Positions 1-8,613 of a stretch of DNA of 64,000 nt are shown here, piece after piece (position 1 is the stretch's first letter; every line of letters begins with the position of its first letter). Under the pieces are notes generated by a model. That model saw only the letters and a list, made by a program, of their open reading frames with translations. It was not told the origin of the DNA and ran no database searches. A program made the position numbers and the translations under genes. The stretch is from UMGS1908 sp045655005 (GTDB taxonomy: Bacteria; Bacillota; Clostridia; Christensenellales; UBA1242): assembly GCA_045655005.1 (NCBI GenBank), contig JAZOOJ010000006.1, positions 62,001-126,000 on the forward strand, written 5' to 3'.

Positions 1-1485
1 CAATTTATAATAGAATCGGCAGTTTTTGATAAGACGAATAAGGATTTAAGTTTAGTACTTTTATATCCTGACGATGTGTTGCTTTCGGCGGACATTCAAA
101 GTCTTGTAAAAAAGACTGCCGTTTTGGCGTTGCCGGAAGGTGTTAAAAGTGTTGATATAAAATATAGAAAAAATTATTATGACGAGGCATTGATTGAAGA
201 GTCTGTAATTGCAATAGTAAAGAAACATATTCCTATTGTTTCTATAAATAATGGAGATGTGACTTTGCAAAAAAAAGAGAAGTCCATTGTTATCAATATT
301 GAAAACAAATTTACCAATGTAATAACAAAGAGTGGATTGATTGAAAAACTTCAAGAGCAATTAGAGGTTGAGTTTTATGATAAGTTTGATATAAAAATTG
401 ACTTTATTCCAAATCGAGTAACAGAGGTGACGGATGATGTTGTTTTTGAAGATGATAAATATACAGACAATTATAGAGTTGACGTAAAAGAAAAAGAAGC
501 CTATATTGGAGAAGCGATTGAAGATCAGCCCATTTTAATTGCAACTATTGCAGAAGCGGTTGAGAGTGTTGCAATAAGCGGAAGAATAAAATTTTTTACC
601 GAACAAAAGACTAAGGCTCGAATTGACGAAAATGGAAAGGAAAAGCCGGAACGTACATACTACACTTTTGAAGTGTATGATTACAGTGGAAGTATGCGTG
701 TTGCGTATTTTCCATCAAAGGCAAATCTTCCAAAGATGGAAAAATTAGAGAACGGAATGGATGTAGTTTTGTTTGGCAATATTGAAGAAGACAGTTTTAG
801 CTCAGGTTTAACTATGCGTCCAAAATCAATAAATTTATGTATTTTTGAAAACGAGTTTTTTGAAAAAATTTATTCTAAGCCTGTACCTAAAAATTACAGC
901 ATAGTTTTTCCAGAACCGTTCGTTTCAACAAAGCAATCAAATCTGTTTTCAACAGAAGATTCTGTAACGAATGAATATTTGCTAAACAATACTTTTGTTG
1001 TATTTGATTTAGAAACAACAGGTACTATTTATAATCGTGATAAAATAATAGAAATCGGAGCAATTAAAATTGAGGGTGGAAAACTTACTGAAACATTTTC
1101 TTGTTTGATTGACCCAGAAATTCATATCCCAGATGATGCATCCAAAGTAAACAATATATTTGATAAAGATGTAGAGGGTTGTCCAACAATAGAAAAGGTT
1201 TTGCCGGACTTTTTCAAGTTTTGTGATGGCTCGATAATGGTTTCTTATGTTATTGATTTTGACTTTAATTTTATAAGTCATTATGGCAAACTTTATGGCT
1301 ATACTTTCACAAATGAAACATTTGACGCTTTTGTTCTTGCAAAGCAGAGAGTTAAGGGCGTAAAAAATTATAAACTTGTTACCATAGCAAAAGAATTAGG
1401 TGTTGAACTTGAAAATGCACATAGGGCAGTTTTTGACGCAGTGGCAACTGCCGAGGTGATGTTAACTTTATTAAAAAATAATTAA
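1..1485 (+). CDS. PolC-type protein with N-terminal, OB and 3'-5' exonuclease domains but no polymerase core (5' end outside window)
   Basis: The reading frame is open at the left edge, so the GTG at 76 is not the true start. The visible 494 residues show a PolC-like N-terminal region, an OB-fold (about residues 180-285, around ISGRIKFF and VYDYSGSMRV), a short linker, then a DEDDh exonuclease (from about residue 333) with DLETTG, the second Asp in IDFDFNFI, and HRAVFDA supplying the His and last Asp. A normal PolC is about 1400 aa, with the exonuclease inserted in a PHP domain and followed by the polymerase. Here both PHP halves and the polymerase are absent: the frame stops cleanly after the exonuclease and 109 bases later rimP begins. 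Its place directly before rimP-nusA is the usual polC locus. It may act as a stand-alone proofreading or processing nuclease; that role is inferred. Confidence 0.8.
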   Translation, partial: QFIIESAVFDKTNKDLSLVLLYPDDVLLSADIQSLVKKTAVLALPEGVKSVDIKYRKNYYDEALIEESVIAIVKKHIPIVSINNGDVTLQKKEKSIVINIENKFTNVITKSGLIEKLQEQLEVEFYDKFDIKIDFIPNRVTEVTDDVVFEDDKYTDNYRVDVKEKEAYIGEAIEDQPILIATIAEAVESVAISGRIKFFTEQKTKARIDENGKEKPERTYYTFEVYDYSGSMRVAYFPSKANLPKMEKLENGMDVVLFGNIEEDSFSSGLTMRPKSINLCIFENEFFEKIYSKPVPKNYSIVFPEPFVSTKQSNLFSTEDSVTNEYLLNNTFVVFDLETTGTIYNRDKIIEIGAIKIEGGKLTETFSCLIDPEIHIPDDASKVNNIFDKDVEGCPTIEKVLPDFFKFCDGSIMVSYVIDFDFNFISHYGKLYGYTFTNETFDAFVLAKQRVKGVKNYKLVTIAKELGVELENAHRAVFDAVATAEVMLTLLKNN

Positions 1486-1492
1486 AAAACTA

Positions 1493-1522
1493 TTGCATTA
1501 ATTAATATAAATGTGATATAAT
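1493..1522 (+). promoter_or_regulatory. Sigma-A-type promoter for the rimP-nusA-infB operon
   Basis: TTGCAT (1493-1498), 18-base spacer, TATAAT (1517-1522) with a TGn extended -10 (TGATATAAT). It lies just after the PolC-like gene, so the rimP operon can be transcribed independently. Confidence 0.7.
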
Positions 1523-1548
1523 TCATAATGTAATAACTAATCTTCGTT

Positions 1549-1578
1549 GAACGGCAAAATGTTTGCCGTTCACTTTTT
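1549..1578 (+). terminator. Perfect hairpin with T-run in the rimP leader (terminator or attenuator)
   Basis: GAACGGCAAA (1549-1558) and TTTGCCGTTC (1562-1571) form a perfect 10-bp stem with a 3-base loop, followed by ACTTTTT. It sits downstream of the promoter at 1493-1522 and upstream of the rimP ribosome-binding site, so it could both end polC-locus transcripts and attenuate the rimP operon. Confidence 0.6.
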
Positions 1579-1594
1579 ATGTAAGGAGTGAAAA

Positions 1595-2059
1595 ATGGCA
1601 CAAAAACCAATTGCAAAAACGGTAGAAGAGTTTCTAAATCCAATAGTAGAGAGTTTAGGGTATGAGATTGTTGAAGTCGAATACACAAAGAAACCAAATG
1701 GTATGAATCTTACAATTTTTATTGATTCAGTTAATGGGATAAAGATTGAAGATTGTGAAAAAGTACATTCGACAATTGACGAGCCTCTTGATGAACTTGA
1801 CCCAACAAATGGTGCAAGTTATACATTGAATGTATCATCTCCTGGACTTGACAGACCTCTTTCTACAGATAGGGATTTAAAAAGAAATTTAAATCAGATG
1901 GTTGAGATTTCTCTTTACAGCAAAATGGACGGAAAGAAACAATATGCAGGAGTTCTTACTTCATACAACGAAGATGAAATAGCTATTTTAGATGGCGATA
2001 AGCAAATTAAATTTCAAAGAAATGCAATCGCAAAAATAACTAAATTTATAGAGTTTTAA
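1595..2059 (+). CDS. rimP: Ribosome maturation factor RimP
   Basis: This 154-aa protein has the RimP two-domain layout: an N-terminal alpha/beta domain with the family motif LNVSSPGLDRPL near residue 85, and a C-terminal SH3-like barrel ending AIAKITKFIEF. RimP binds the free 30S subunit and helps assemble its head region. The ATG at 1595 follows AAGGAG by six bases. It begins the rimP-nusA-ylxR-ylxQ-infB-rbfA operon, in the order conserved in Firmicutes, 16 bases before nusA. Confidence 0.95.
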   Translation: MAQKPIAKTVEEFLNPIVESLGYEIVEVEYTKKPNGMNLTIFIDSVNGIKIEDCEKVHSTIDEPLDELDPTNGASYTLNVSSPGLDRPLSTDRDLKRNLNQMVEISLYSKMDGKKQYAGVLTSYNEDEIAILDGDKQIKFQRNAIAKITKFIEF

Positions 2060-2075
2060 TCGGAGGAATATAAAA

Positions 2076-3254
2076 ATGACCAATAAAGATTTTTTCTTGG
2101 CACTTGAAGAGCTTGAACAAACTAACGGAATTTCAAGACAAACAGCAATGGAATGGTTAAAAAACAGTTTAATTGTTGCATACAAAAAAAATAGTGGAGA
2201 AGGGAGAGATATTCTATTTAAAATAGATGAAGAAAAAAAGACTATTAAAATGTATGCAATTCGTACAATTGTAGCAGACGATGAAGTTGAAGATCTTGAA
2301 ATGCAAATTCCACTAAGTGAAGCAAAAATGATTAAAAAATCGTTTAAAATTGGAGATGTAGTAAAAGAAGAAATTAATCCAAAGGCATTTGGAAGAATTG
2401 CTGCAGGGGCTGCAAAACAAGTATTTACTCAAAAGTCTAGAGAGTCAGCAAGAAGTGTTGCATATAAAGAAATGAGCGAACGCCTTGAACAAATTGCAAC
2501 AGGAATTGTTAGAAGAGTTGAAAAAGATACCATTTATTTAGAAATAGTTGGTTCTCAAATTGAGGGTGTTTTACTTGCTCCAGACCAAATACCAGGCGAG
2601 AAATTGCAAGTAAATGATAGAACAAAGGTTTATGTAAAAAAATTAAGAGAAACAGCAAGAGGAACACAAGCAATTGTATCAAGAAGTGCTTCACAATTTG
2701 TAAAGAAGTTGTTTGAACTTGAAGTGCCTGAAATTGCTTCTGGTGTTGTATCAATAAAAGGTTGTGTAAGAGAAGCTGGATACAGGTCTAAAATTGCAGT
2801 TTACAGCGAAGACAAAAACGTTGATCCACTTGGCGCTTGTGTAGGTAATAAAGGAACAAGAGTTAACAGTATTGTGGCAGAATTGGGCGGCGAAAAAATT
2901 GATATTATTATTTGGTCAGACGACCCATTTGAATATATCGCAAGAGCACTTTCACCTGCAAAAGTTTTAACAGTTGAAGTGAATGACGAAGTTAAGTCTG
3001 CAAGAGTTATTGTTCCAGACGATAAACTTTCATTAGCAATTGGTAAAAGTGGTCAAAATGTAAGACTTGCTGCAAAACTTACGAATTGGAAGATTGATGT
3101 TAAGAGCGTATCTCAAAGTGTTGATCCAAATGAAAAAGAATCAATGTCAAACAACATCAGCGATTCTGCATTTGATGCGGTAAAGACAAACTTTGGCGAC
3201 ATTAATTCAATGTTTGAAGATGTAAATCTTGATGGTTTTAAGGACGGTGAATAA
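2076..3254 (+). CDS. nusA: Transcription termination/antitermination factor NusA
   Basis: A 392-aa NusA: N-terminal RNA-polymerase-binding domain (about 1-125), S1 domain (about 130-200, around TGIVRRVEKDTIYLEI), then KH1 and KH2 domains with VGNKGTRVNSIV and LAIGKSGQNVRLAAKL loops. It ends in an acidic tail (NLDGFKDGE) and, like other Firmicutes NusA, lacks the C-terminal acidic repeats of E. coli. NusA modulates pausing, intrinsic termination and rRNA antitermination, which fits the many hairpin terminators in this window. ATG 2076 follows GGAGGA. The stop is two bases before ylxR. Confidence 0.96.
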   Translation: MTNKDFFLALEELEQTNGISRQTAMEWLKNSLIVAYKKNSGEGRDILFKIDEEKKTIKMYAIRTIVADDEVEDLEMQIPLSEAKMIKKSFKIGDVVKEEINPKAFGRIAAGAAKQVFTQKSRESARSVAYKEMSERLEQIATGIVRRVEKDTIYLEIVGSQIEGVLLAPDQIPGEKLQVNDRTKVYVKKLRETARGTQAIVSRSASQFVKKLFELEVPEIASGVVSIKGCVREAGYRSKIAVYSEDKNVDPLGACVGNKGTRVNSIVAELGGEKIDIIIWSDDPFEYIARALSPAKVLTVEVNDEVKSARVIVPDDKLSLAIGKSGQNVRLAAKLTNWKIDVKSVSQSVDPNEKESMSNNISDSAFDAVKTNFGDINSMFEDVNLDGFKDGE

Positions 3255-3256
3255 CA

Positions 3257-3526
3257 ATGAAAAACACACCTAAAAGAATGTGTGTGGTTTGCCGTGATAT
3301 GAAAGATAAAAGAGAACTAGTTAGAGTTGTTCATTCAAAAAACGGCGAAACAAAAATTGATTTAACAGGCAAAGCGAATGGCAGAGGCGCATACATTTGT
3401 AAAAGTAAAGAATGTATTGAACAATGTCAAAAAAGAAAATGCTTTGAAAGAGCTTTTAGCTCAGAAATTAATTCACAAATTTATGAAGAGTTGAGGGCGG
3501 GAATTGGAACAGCAGAAGTTCAATAA
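3257..3526 (+). CDS. rnpM: YlxR/RnpM family RNA-binding protein (RNase P modulator)
   Basis: This 89-aa protein opens with the YlxR signature RMCVVCRDMKDKRELVR and has the following GRGAYIC and CFERAF blocks. Members bind RNA; the Bacillus protein RnpM modulates RNase P. The gene starts two bases after nusA and overlaps ylxQ by 23 bases, so the three are probably translationally coupled. The four cysteines (two CxxC-like pairs) are plain in the sequence. Confidence 0.9.
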   Translation: MKNTPKRMCVVCRDMKDKRELVRVVHSKNGETKIDLTGKANGRGAYICKSKECIEQCQKRKCFERAFSSEINSQIYEELRAGIGTAEVQ

Positions 3527-3800
3527 ATTAAAAACTTACTTAGGGTTTGCAATGAAATCAGGATCGCTACGGTATGGAAGTGATAATATCTCAGGTAAAG
3601 CTCGACTAGTAATTGCAAACAGAGATTTATCTGAGGGTAGTTTAGCAAAACTTATCCAAAAATGTGAAAAAAACAAACTTAACTTAAAAGTTTTAGATAA
3701 AGAAATATGTGACGAAATATTTAAAACGGGTGTTAAAGTTATATCAATAGAAAACAGTAATTTAGCAAATGCAATTTATCAATTAATGGAGGAAAACTAA
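3504..3800 (+). CDS. ylxQ: L7Ae-like ribosomal protein YlxQ
   Basis: A 98-aa L7Ae/L30e/S12e/Gadd45 fold RNA-binding protein: KLKTYLGFAMKSGSLRYG is the YlxQ N-terminus, followed by RLVIANRDLSEGS. Homologues bind kink-turn RNA. The start is a TTG at 3504 inside the end of ylxR, with a GAGGGCGGG Shine-Dalgarno directly upstream; no ATG fits this N-terminus. It ends exactly where infB begins. Confidence 0.88.
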   Translation: MEQQKFNKLKTYLGFAMKSGSLRYGSDNISGKARLVIANRDLSEGSLAKLIQKCEKNKLNLKVLDKEICDEIFKTGVKVISIENSNLANAIYQLMEEN

Positions 3801-6413
3801 TTGAGCAACGCAAAAACTTATGAAACAAAAAAAGAAGGAAGTAGAGTAGATTCTATTAAATCGCTTACTGACATAAAAAATGAAGCAACATCTCTTTCTA
3901 CAACAATTAAAAAGAGTCTTTCTCTTGCACTTACATTAAGCAAACAATTAAAAGAAAAGATTAATGGTTTAAAGGCAAAGGAAGCTGAAAAATTGACTCA
4001 ACAAAAGACTCCTGAAATTGAACCAAAGAAAGAGTCTATTGAAGTATCTAATACACAGCAAAAAAGTGCGGTAAATGTAAAATCTTCAATCGAGCAAAAA
4101 CCTATAAGTAAGAACAGTTCGGTTGTGGCAGAGCAAAAAGGCGATAAACAGCAAGGGCGTTTCCCTCAATCTGCAAATAGACAATACTCACAAAATAGAG
4201 GCGATGGTAATTTTAGGACGCGCCATTTTAACGATACTAACCAAGACGGCTCACAGCGTGGTTTTTCACCAAGAGATAATAGAGCAGGTTATCAAAAGAA
4301 TACGCAGGGCGGTGTTCAGCGTGGTTTTGGTATGGCTGGTGCTAATACACAAAGACCACAAAATGGTATGAATGGTAATAAATCTCAAAATAAGCCATTT
4401 GGAACTCGTCCGATGTCAGCAGGTGGAAGTACTATTTCATTTGATATGCAACAGAAAAATAAGGTTGACAACTCAAAAACACAAGCAAAAAGAAAGACAA
4501 ATGACCATTCTTTTGAAGAAAAGAAATCTCTCAACAGAAAAGCTCTTGTCATGCGTGGATTTATTGCGGATGAAAGTCTTGAAAATGAAGACGGCGTAAT
4601 GATGGGATCAAGAAAAATTAAGGGCAAAAAGGCAAAGCAACAAGAAGCAGTAGTTACACAAGTAATTGAACACGCAGTTATTACAACAGATAACTTAACT
4701 GTAAAATTATTGGCTGAAAAAATTGGCAAACCAGTAGTTGAAATCATCAAGAAATTTATGATTCTTGGCAATATGGTTAATATCAATAGTACGATTAATT
4801 TTGATGAAGCGGAATTAATTGCAGGTGAGTTTGGTGTTACTCTTGAACAAAAACTTGAAAAGACAGCCGAACAGCAATTAAACGATATTAAAAATATTAC
4901 CGATGATGAAAAAGACCTTGAAAAGCGTCCACCAGTTGTTACAGTTATGGGACACGTAGATCATGGTAAAACATCATTACTTGACTATATTAGAGAAACT
5001 AATGTTATTGCTGGTGAAGCGGGTGGCATTACACAACACATCGGTGCCTATACAATTGAAAAAAATAATGAAATGATTACATTCATTGATACCCCAGGGC
5101 ATGCTGCGTTTACCGCAATGAGAGAACGTGGTGCAAAAATGACAGATATTGCAATTTTGGTTGTTGCTGCTGATGACGGAGTTATGCCACAAACAATTGA
5201 AGCAATTAACGAAATCAAGCAAGTAAAAGCTCCAATGATTGTTGCTATTAACAAAATTGATAAACCGGAGGCTAATGTCGATAGGATTAAACAACAGTTA
5301 ACAGAACACGATGTTATTCCAGAAGAATGGGGCGGTGATGCAATTTTAATTCCAATTTCTGCAAAGACTGGTCAAAATATTGATAAATTATTGGAAATGA
5401 TTTTATTTGTAGCGGAATATCAAAATCTAAGAGCAAATCCAAAGAGAAAAGCAATTGGTACTGTAATTGAAGCTAAATTAGACAAAGGTATGGGACCTCT
5501 TGCAACCATACTTGTTCAAAATGGTACATTAAAAGTTGGTGATGTTATTATTGCGGGAACAAGTGTTGGTAAAGTTCGTGCAATGATTAATGAAAAGGGT
5601 AAAAATGTAAAATCCGCTGGTCCTTCATACGCAGTTTCTGTTCTTGGACTTTCAAGCGTTCCAAGCGCAGGAGATGAAATGTATGCCGTTGATGAAAAGA
5701 TGAGTAAGAAAGTTCTTTCAGAAAGAATGGTAAAAGAAAAGACTGATAAAATTAAAAAGGCAGATAATTCAGTAGATTCTCTTATGGACAGACTAAAAGA
5801 AACAGAATACAAAAATTACAATGTTATTATTAAAGCTGATGTTCAAGGTTCTCTAGAAGCACTGACACAAACTTTAAGTGAAGTTATGAACGAAGAAGTA
5901 AAGGTAAGATGTATTCATGGTGGTGTTGGAGCTATAAACGAAAATGATATTATGATGGCAACAGCATCAAATGCGGTTATTATTGGATTTAATACAAAGC
6001 CAGACTTTAAAGCAAAAGTTCTTGCAGATAAATACAAAGTAAATATTCAATTTAATAAAATTATTTATGAAGTAGTTGATTATGTAACAAAACAAATCGA
6101 TGCGATGAAGACTCCAAAGTACAAAGAAAATGTAAGCGGAAAGGCTGAAATAAGAATGATATTTAAAGCAAGTAAGGTTGGAGCTATTGCAGGTTGCTAT
6201 ATTCTTGATGGTAAACTTACAAAAGGACAGCAAGTTAAAGTTTACAGAAAGAAAGATATCATCTATACTGGAACTATTGCTACTATTCAAAGAGAGAAAG
6301 ATGAAGTTAAAGATATTAGTGCTGGATTTGAATGTGGTATTGTATTAAAAGATTTCAGTCAAATTCAAGTTGGTGATATAATTGAGGGTATAACTCTCGA
6401 AAGAATTAATTAA
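3801..6413 (+). CDS. infB: Translation initiation factor IF-2
   Basis: An 870-aa IF-2. The first 370 residues include a charged coiled region and a long Gly/Asn/Gln/Arg-rich low-complexity stretch (about 105-215), then an IF2-N helical domain. The GTPase domain starts with GHVDHGKT (residues 384-391), followed by DTPGHAAF and NKID, then the beta-barrel domains and C-terminal fMet-tRNA-binding domain. The start is TTG at 3801, directly after the ylxQ stop and behind GGAGGA. IF-2 delivers initiator tRNA to the 30S subunit and promotes subunit joining. Confidence 0.97.
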   Translation: MSNAKTYETKKEGSRVDSIKSLTDIKNEATSLSTTIKKSLSLALTLSKQLKEKINGLKAKEAEKLTQQKTPEIEPKKESIEVSNTQQKSAVNVKSSIEQKPISKNSSVVAEQKGDKQQGRFPQSANRQYSQNRGDGNFRTRHFNDTNQDGSQRGFSPRDNRAGYQKNTQGGVQRGFGMAGANTQRPQNGMNGNKSQNKPFGTRPMSAGGSTISFDMQQKNKVDNSKTQAKRKTNDHSFEEKKSLNRKALVMRGFIADESLENEDGVMMGSRKIKGKKAKQQEAVVTQVIEHAVITTDNLTVKLLAEKIGKPVVEIIKKFMILGNMVNINSTINFDEAELIAGEFGVTLEQKLEKTAEQQLNDIKNITDDEKDLEKRPPVVTVMGHVDHGKTSLLDYIRETNVIAGEAGGITQHIGAYTIEKNNEMITFIDTPGHAAFTAMRERGAKMTDIAILVVAADDGVMPQTIEAINEIKQVKAPMIVAINKIDKPEANVDRIKQQLTEHDVIPEEWGGDAILIPISAKTGQNIDKLLEMILFVAEYQNLRANPKRKAIGTVIEAKLDKGMGPLATILVQNGTLKVGDVIIAGTSVGKVRAMINEKGKNVKSAGPSYAVSVLGLSSVPSAGDEMYAVDEKMSKKVLSERMVKEKTDKIKKADNSVDSLMDRLKETEYKNYNVIIKADVQGSLEALTQTLSEVMNEEVKVRCIHGGVGAINENDIMMATASNAVIIGFNTKPDFKAKVLADKYKVNIQFNKIIYEVVDYVTKQIDAMKTPKYKENVSGKAEIRMIFKASKVGAIAGCYILDGKLTKGQQVKVYRKKDIIYTGTIATIQREKDEVKDISAGFECGIVLKDFSQIQVGDIIEGITLERIN

Positions 6414-6434
6414 TATTTGAAGGGGGTTCGTCTT

Positions 6435-6779
6435 ATGAGTTTTAGGATGGAAAAAATAAACGCCGAAGTTCAAAAGACTTTATCTGAAATTATAAATGAT
6501 GATTTAAGGAATCCTTTATTAGACGACTGCGTTTTAACAGTATGTCAAGTAAAAGTTTCGCCAGATTTTTCCAGTGCAAGAGTTTTTATAAGTGCTTTAA
6601 ACACTAACGAATCTCACGAAACAATCATAAAAGAATTATCTAAATCTTCATCTTTTATTAAGAAAAGATTAGCGGAAAAACAAAATTTTAAAAGGACTCC
6701 TAATTTAACTTTTATCTATGACGACAGTTTAGAACAAGGCGAAAGAATAAAAAAGTTAATTGAAGGATTAAATAAGTAA
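6435..6779 (+). CDS. rbfA: Ribosome-binding factor A
   Basis: A 114-aa single KH-fold protein that binds the 30S subunit near 16S helix 1 and assists late maturation. It shows the RbfA pattern from FRMEKINAEVQKTLSEII to TFIYDDSLEQGERI. I prefer ATG 6435 over the TTG at 6417 because AGGGGG lies eight bases before it and the resulting N-terminus matches the family. It follows infB by 21 bases in the same operon. Confidence 0.94.
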   Translation: MSFRMEKINAEVQKTLSEIINDDLRNPLLDDCVLTVCQVKVSPDFSSARVFISALNTNESHETIIKELSKSSSFIKKRLAEKQNFKRTPNLTFIYDDSLEQGERIKKLIEGLNK

Positions 6780-6793
6780 AGGTAAAAATAATA

Positions 6794-7756
6794 ATGAGTG
6801 AAAGTTTTAAAAAAGCTTTTCAAATAATTAACGACGCAAAAAGAATTGCGATTTTTACACATGCAAATGTTGATGGCGATGCACTTGGCTCAGCATTTGC
6901 TTTTTACTTTTATTTGAAAAGTTTAAACAAAGAAGTTGATGTATTTACAAAAACTACAATGCCAAATCAATTAAAGTTTTTAAATGTAGAAAGTTTGATT
7001 AATAAAAAAACCTGTGCAAGTTATGATTTAGGAATCTCAGTAGATTGTAATACATCAGAAATGATGAATGTTTATGCTGAGAAATTTTTGGATATTGAAA
7101 ACACTATTCAATTTGATCATCACCCAAGAAATCCACATTATGCAAAGTTTAATGTGACTGATGATGTAAGGTCGTCTGCGTGCGAGTTGATTGCAGATTT
7201 CTTTTTAACAAACAACGCTAAATTAAATAACAGAATTGCAGAGTTGTTGTTGTCGGGAATAATAACAGATAGTGGAGGATTTAAGTTTTCTAACACCTCT
7301 AAAAAGACGATGGAAATAGTTGGTAGATTGCTAACAGAATATGATGTTGAGTTGCACTACTTGATGTCAAACCTTTTTGAGTCTGAGGAACCTGCATATT
7401 TAGAATTGTACAAAGAAGCTATAAACAATACAAAATTAATTGAAAACAATAAGGTTGCTTTGATTGTTATACCAAACTCATTTTATCAAAAAACAGGCAT
7501 TGACCCAAACAGTGCGAAGAATTTAACAAGAATAGGTACAGAAATTAAAGATGTTATCGTAACAGCGTTAATTGCGGAAGCAGAACCAAATATGTGCAAA
7601 GTTTCATTTAGGTCAAGAGGCTCATATGATTGTTCTGAGTGTGCGAGAGTATTTGGAGGTGGTGGTCATAAGCAGGCATCGGGTTGTAAAGTTTTTGGAA
7701 ATCTATATGAAACGATTGAAAAAGTAACAAAAAGCATAACGGATGGATTAGTATGA
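6794..7756 (+). CDS. nrnA: DHH/DHHA1 family nanoRNase/pAp phosphatase NrnA
   Basis: A 320-aa DHH phosphoesterase. The metal-binding motifs are all present: THANVDGDALGS (residues 22-33), SVDCNTSE, the DHH triad at 108-110, and TDSGGFKFSNTS; the C-terminal DHHA1 domain carries GGGGHKQASGC. NrnA degrades 2-5 nt RNAs and dephosphorylates pAp. It lies between rbfA and truB as in other Firmicutes and overlaps truB by four bases. Confidence 0.92.
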   Translation: MSESFKKAFQIINDAKRIAIFTHANVDGDALGSAFAFYFYLKSLNKEVDVFTKTTMPNQLKFLNVESLINKKTCASYDLGISVDCNTSEMMNVYAEKFLDIENTIQFDHHPRNPHYAKFNVTDDVRSSACELIADFFLTNNAKLNNRIAELLLSGIITDSGGFKFSNTSKKTMEIVGRLLTEYDVELHYLMSNLFESEEPAYLELYKEAINNTKLIENNKVALIVIPNSFYQKTGIDPNSAKNLTRIGTEIKDVIVTALIAEAEPNMCKVSFRSRGSYDCSECARVFGGGGHKQASGCKVFGNLYETIEKVTKSITDGLV

Positions 7757-8613
7757 TAGGTTTTGTGAATGTATATAAACCAAAAGGCGTAACATCTTTT
7801 AAAATTGTAGGAGAGATTAGAAAAATTTTTGGTATAAAACACATTGGTCATTTAGGGACTTTGGATCCAATGGCTGAGGGTGTATTGCCAATTGCAATAG
7901 GAAAGGCAACAAAGTTTTTTGATTATTTTTTAAAGAAAGAAAAAGAGTATCAGGCAGAATTTAAAGTTGGTTATGAAACAAACACCTTAGATGCGGAAGG
8001 TGAGATTGTAGAAGAAAGTAATGTAAAAGTAGACCTGCATCAAGTACAAGAAATGTGTAAAAATTTTGTCGGGAAAATAAGTCAAAAACCGCCAAAATTC
8101 TCAGCAATAAAAATCAATGGTCAAAGGGCTTACAAACTTGCAAGGGATGGCAAAGAATTTGATATAAAACCAAAAGACGTTGAAATTTATGGCTTAACGG
8201 CAAGTAGCATTGCTGGCGACAACTTATATGGTTTAAAAATATGGTGCTCTGCTGGTACATATATTAGAAGTTTAGGTTGCGATATTTTTAGGGCATTAAA
8301 CACAAGAGCTACCATGACAAAACTGGTTAGAACAAGGTCAGGTTCCTTTAAAATTTCCAATTCAATGACTATTGAAGAGATTTCAACAGAACCACAAAGT
8401 GCGTTAATCAGCATAGAAGACGCCTTAGAAAATGTAGATGTAATTAGTTTAAACGAAGTAGAGTTTACAAAAATCAAAAATGGTGTTGTTATAAAAACAA
8501 ACATTAAAGACGGCATATATTTAGCAAAATATTTAGACAAGATTATTGCTTTGGTAAATATAGCCAATGGACATATGAAAAGCGAAATTAATTTAATTGA
8601 GGGGAACAACTAA
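7753..8613 (+). CDS. truB: tRNA pseudouridine(55) synthase TruB
   Basis: A 286-aa TruB. The catalytic motif is HLGTLDPMAEGVLP with nucleophile Asp38; PPKFSAIKINGQRAYKLAR and AGTYIRSLGCDI are further family blocks, and a C-terminal PUA-like region follows. It makes pseudouridine 55 in the T-loop of tRNAs. It overlaps nrnA by ATGA and its stop shares a base with the next ATG. ribF, the usual next gene, is absent. Confidence 0.95.
   Translation: MIGFVNVYKPKGVTSFKIVGEIRKIFGIKHIGHLGTLDPMAEGVLPIAIGKATKFFDYFLKKEKEYQAEFKVGYETNTLDAEGEIVEESNVKVDLHQVQEMCKNFVGKISQKPPKFSAIKINGQRAYKLARDGKEFDIKPKDVEIYGLTASSIAGDNLYGLKIWCSAGTYIRSLGCDIFRALNTRATMTKLVRTRSGSFKISNSMTIEEISTEPQSALISIEDALENVDVISLNEVEFTKIKNGVVIKTNIKDGIYLAKYLDKIIALVNIANGHMKSEINLIEGNN

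Noticed and set aside
1486..1594. Frameshifted remainder of polC after the stop
   Set aside because: Only 109 bases separate the stop from rimP and they hold a promoter, hairpin and ribosome-binding site; no PHP or polymerase residues are seen in any frame.
4123..4786. Small open frames on both strands within infB
   Set aside because: They lie in the low-complexity part of infB in other frames, lack ribosome-binding sites and match no family.
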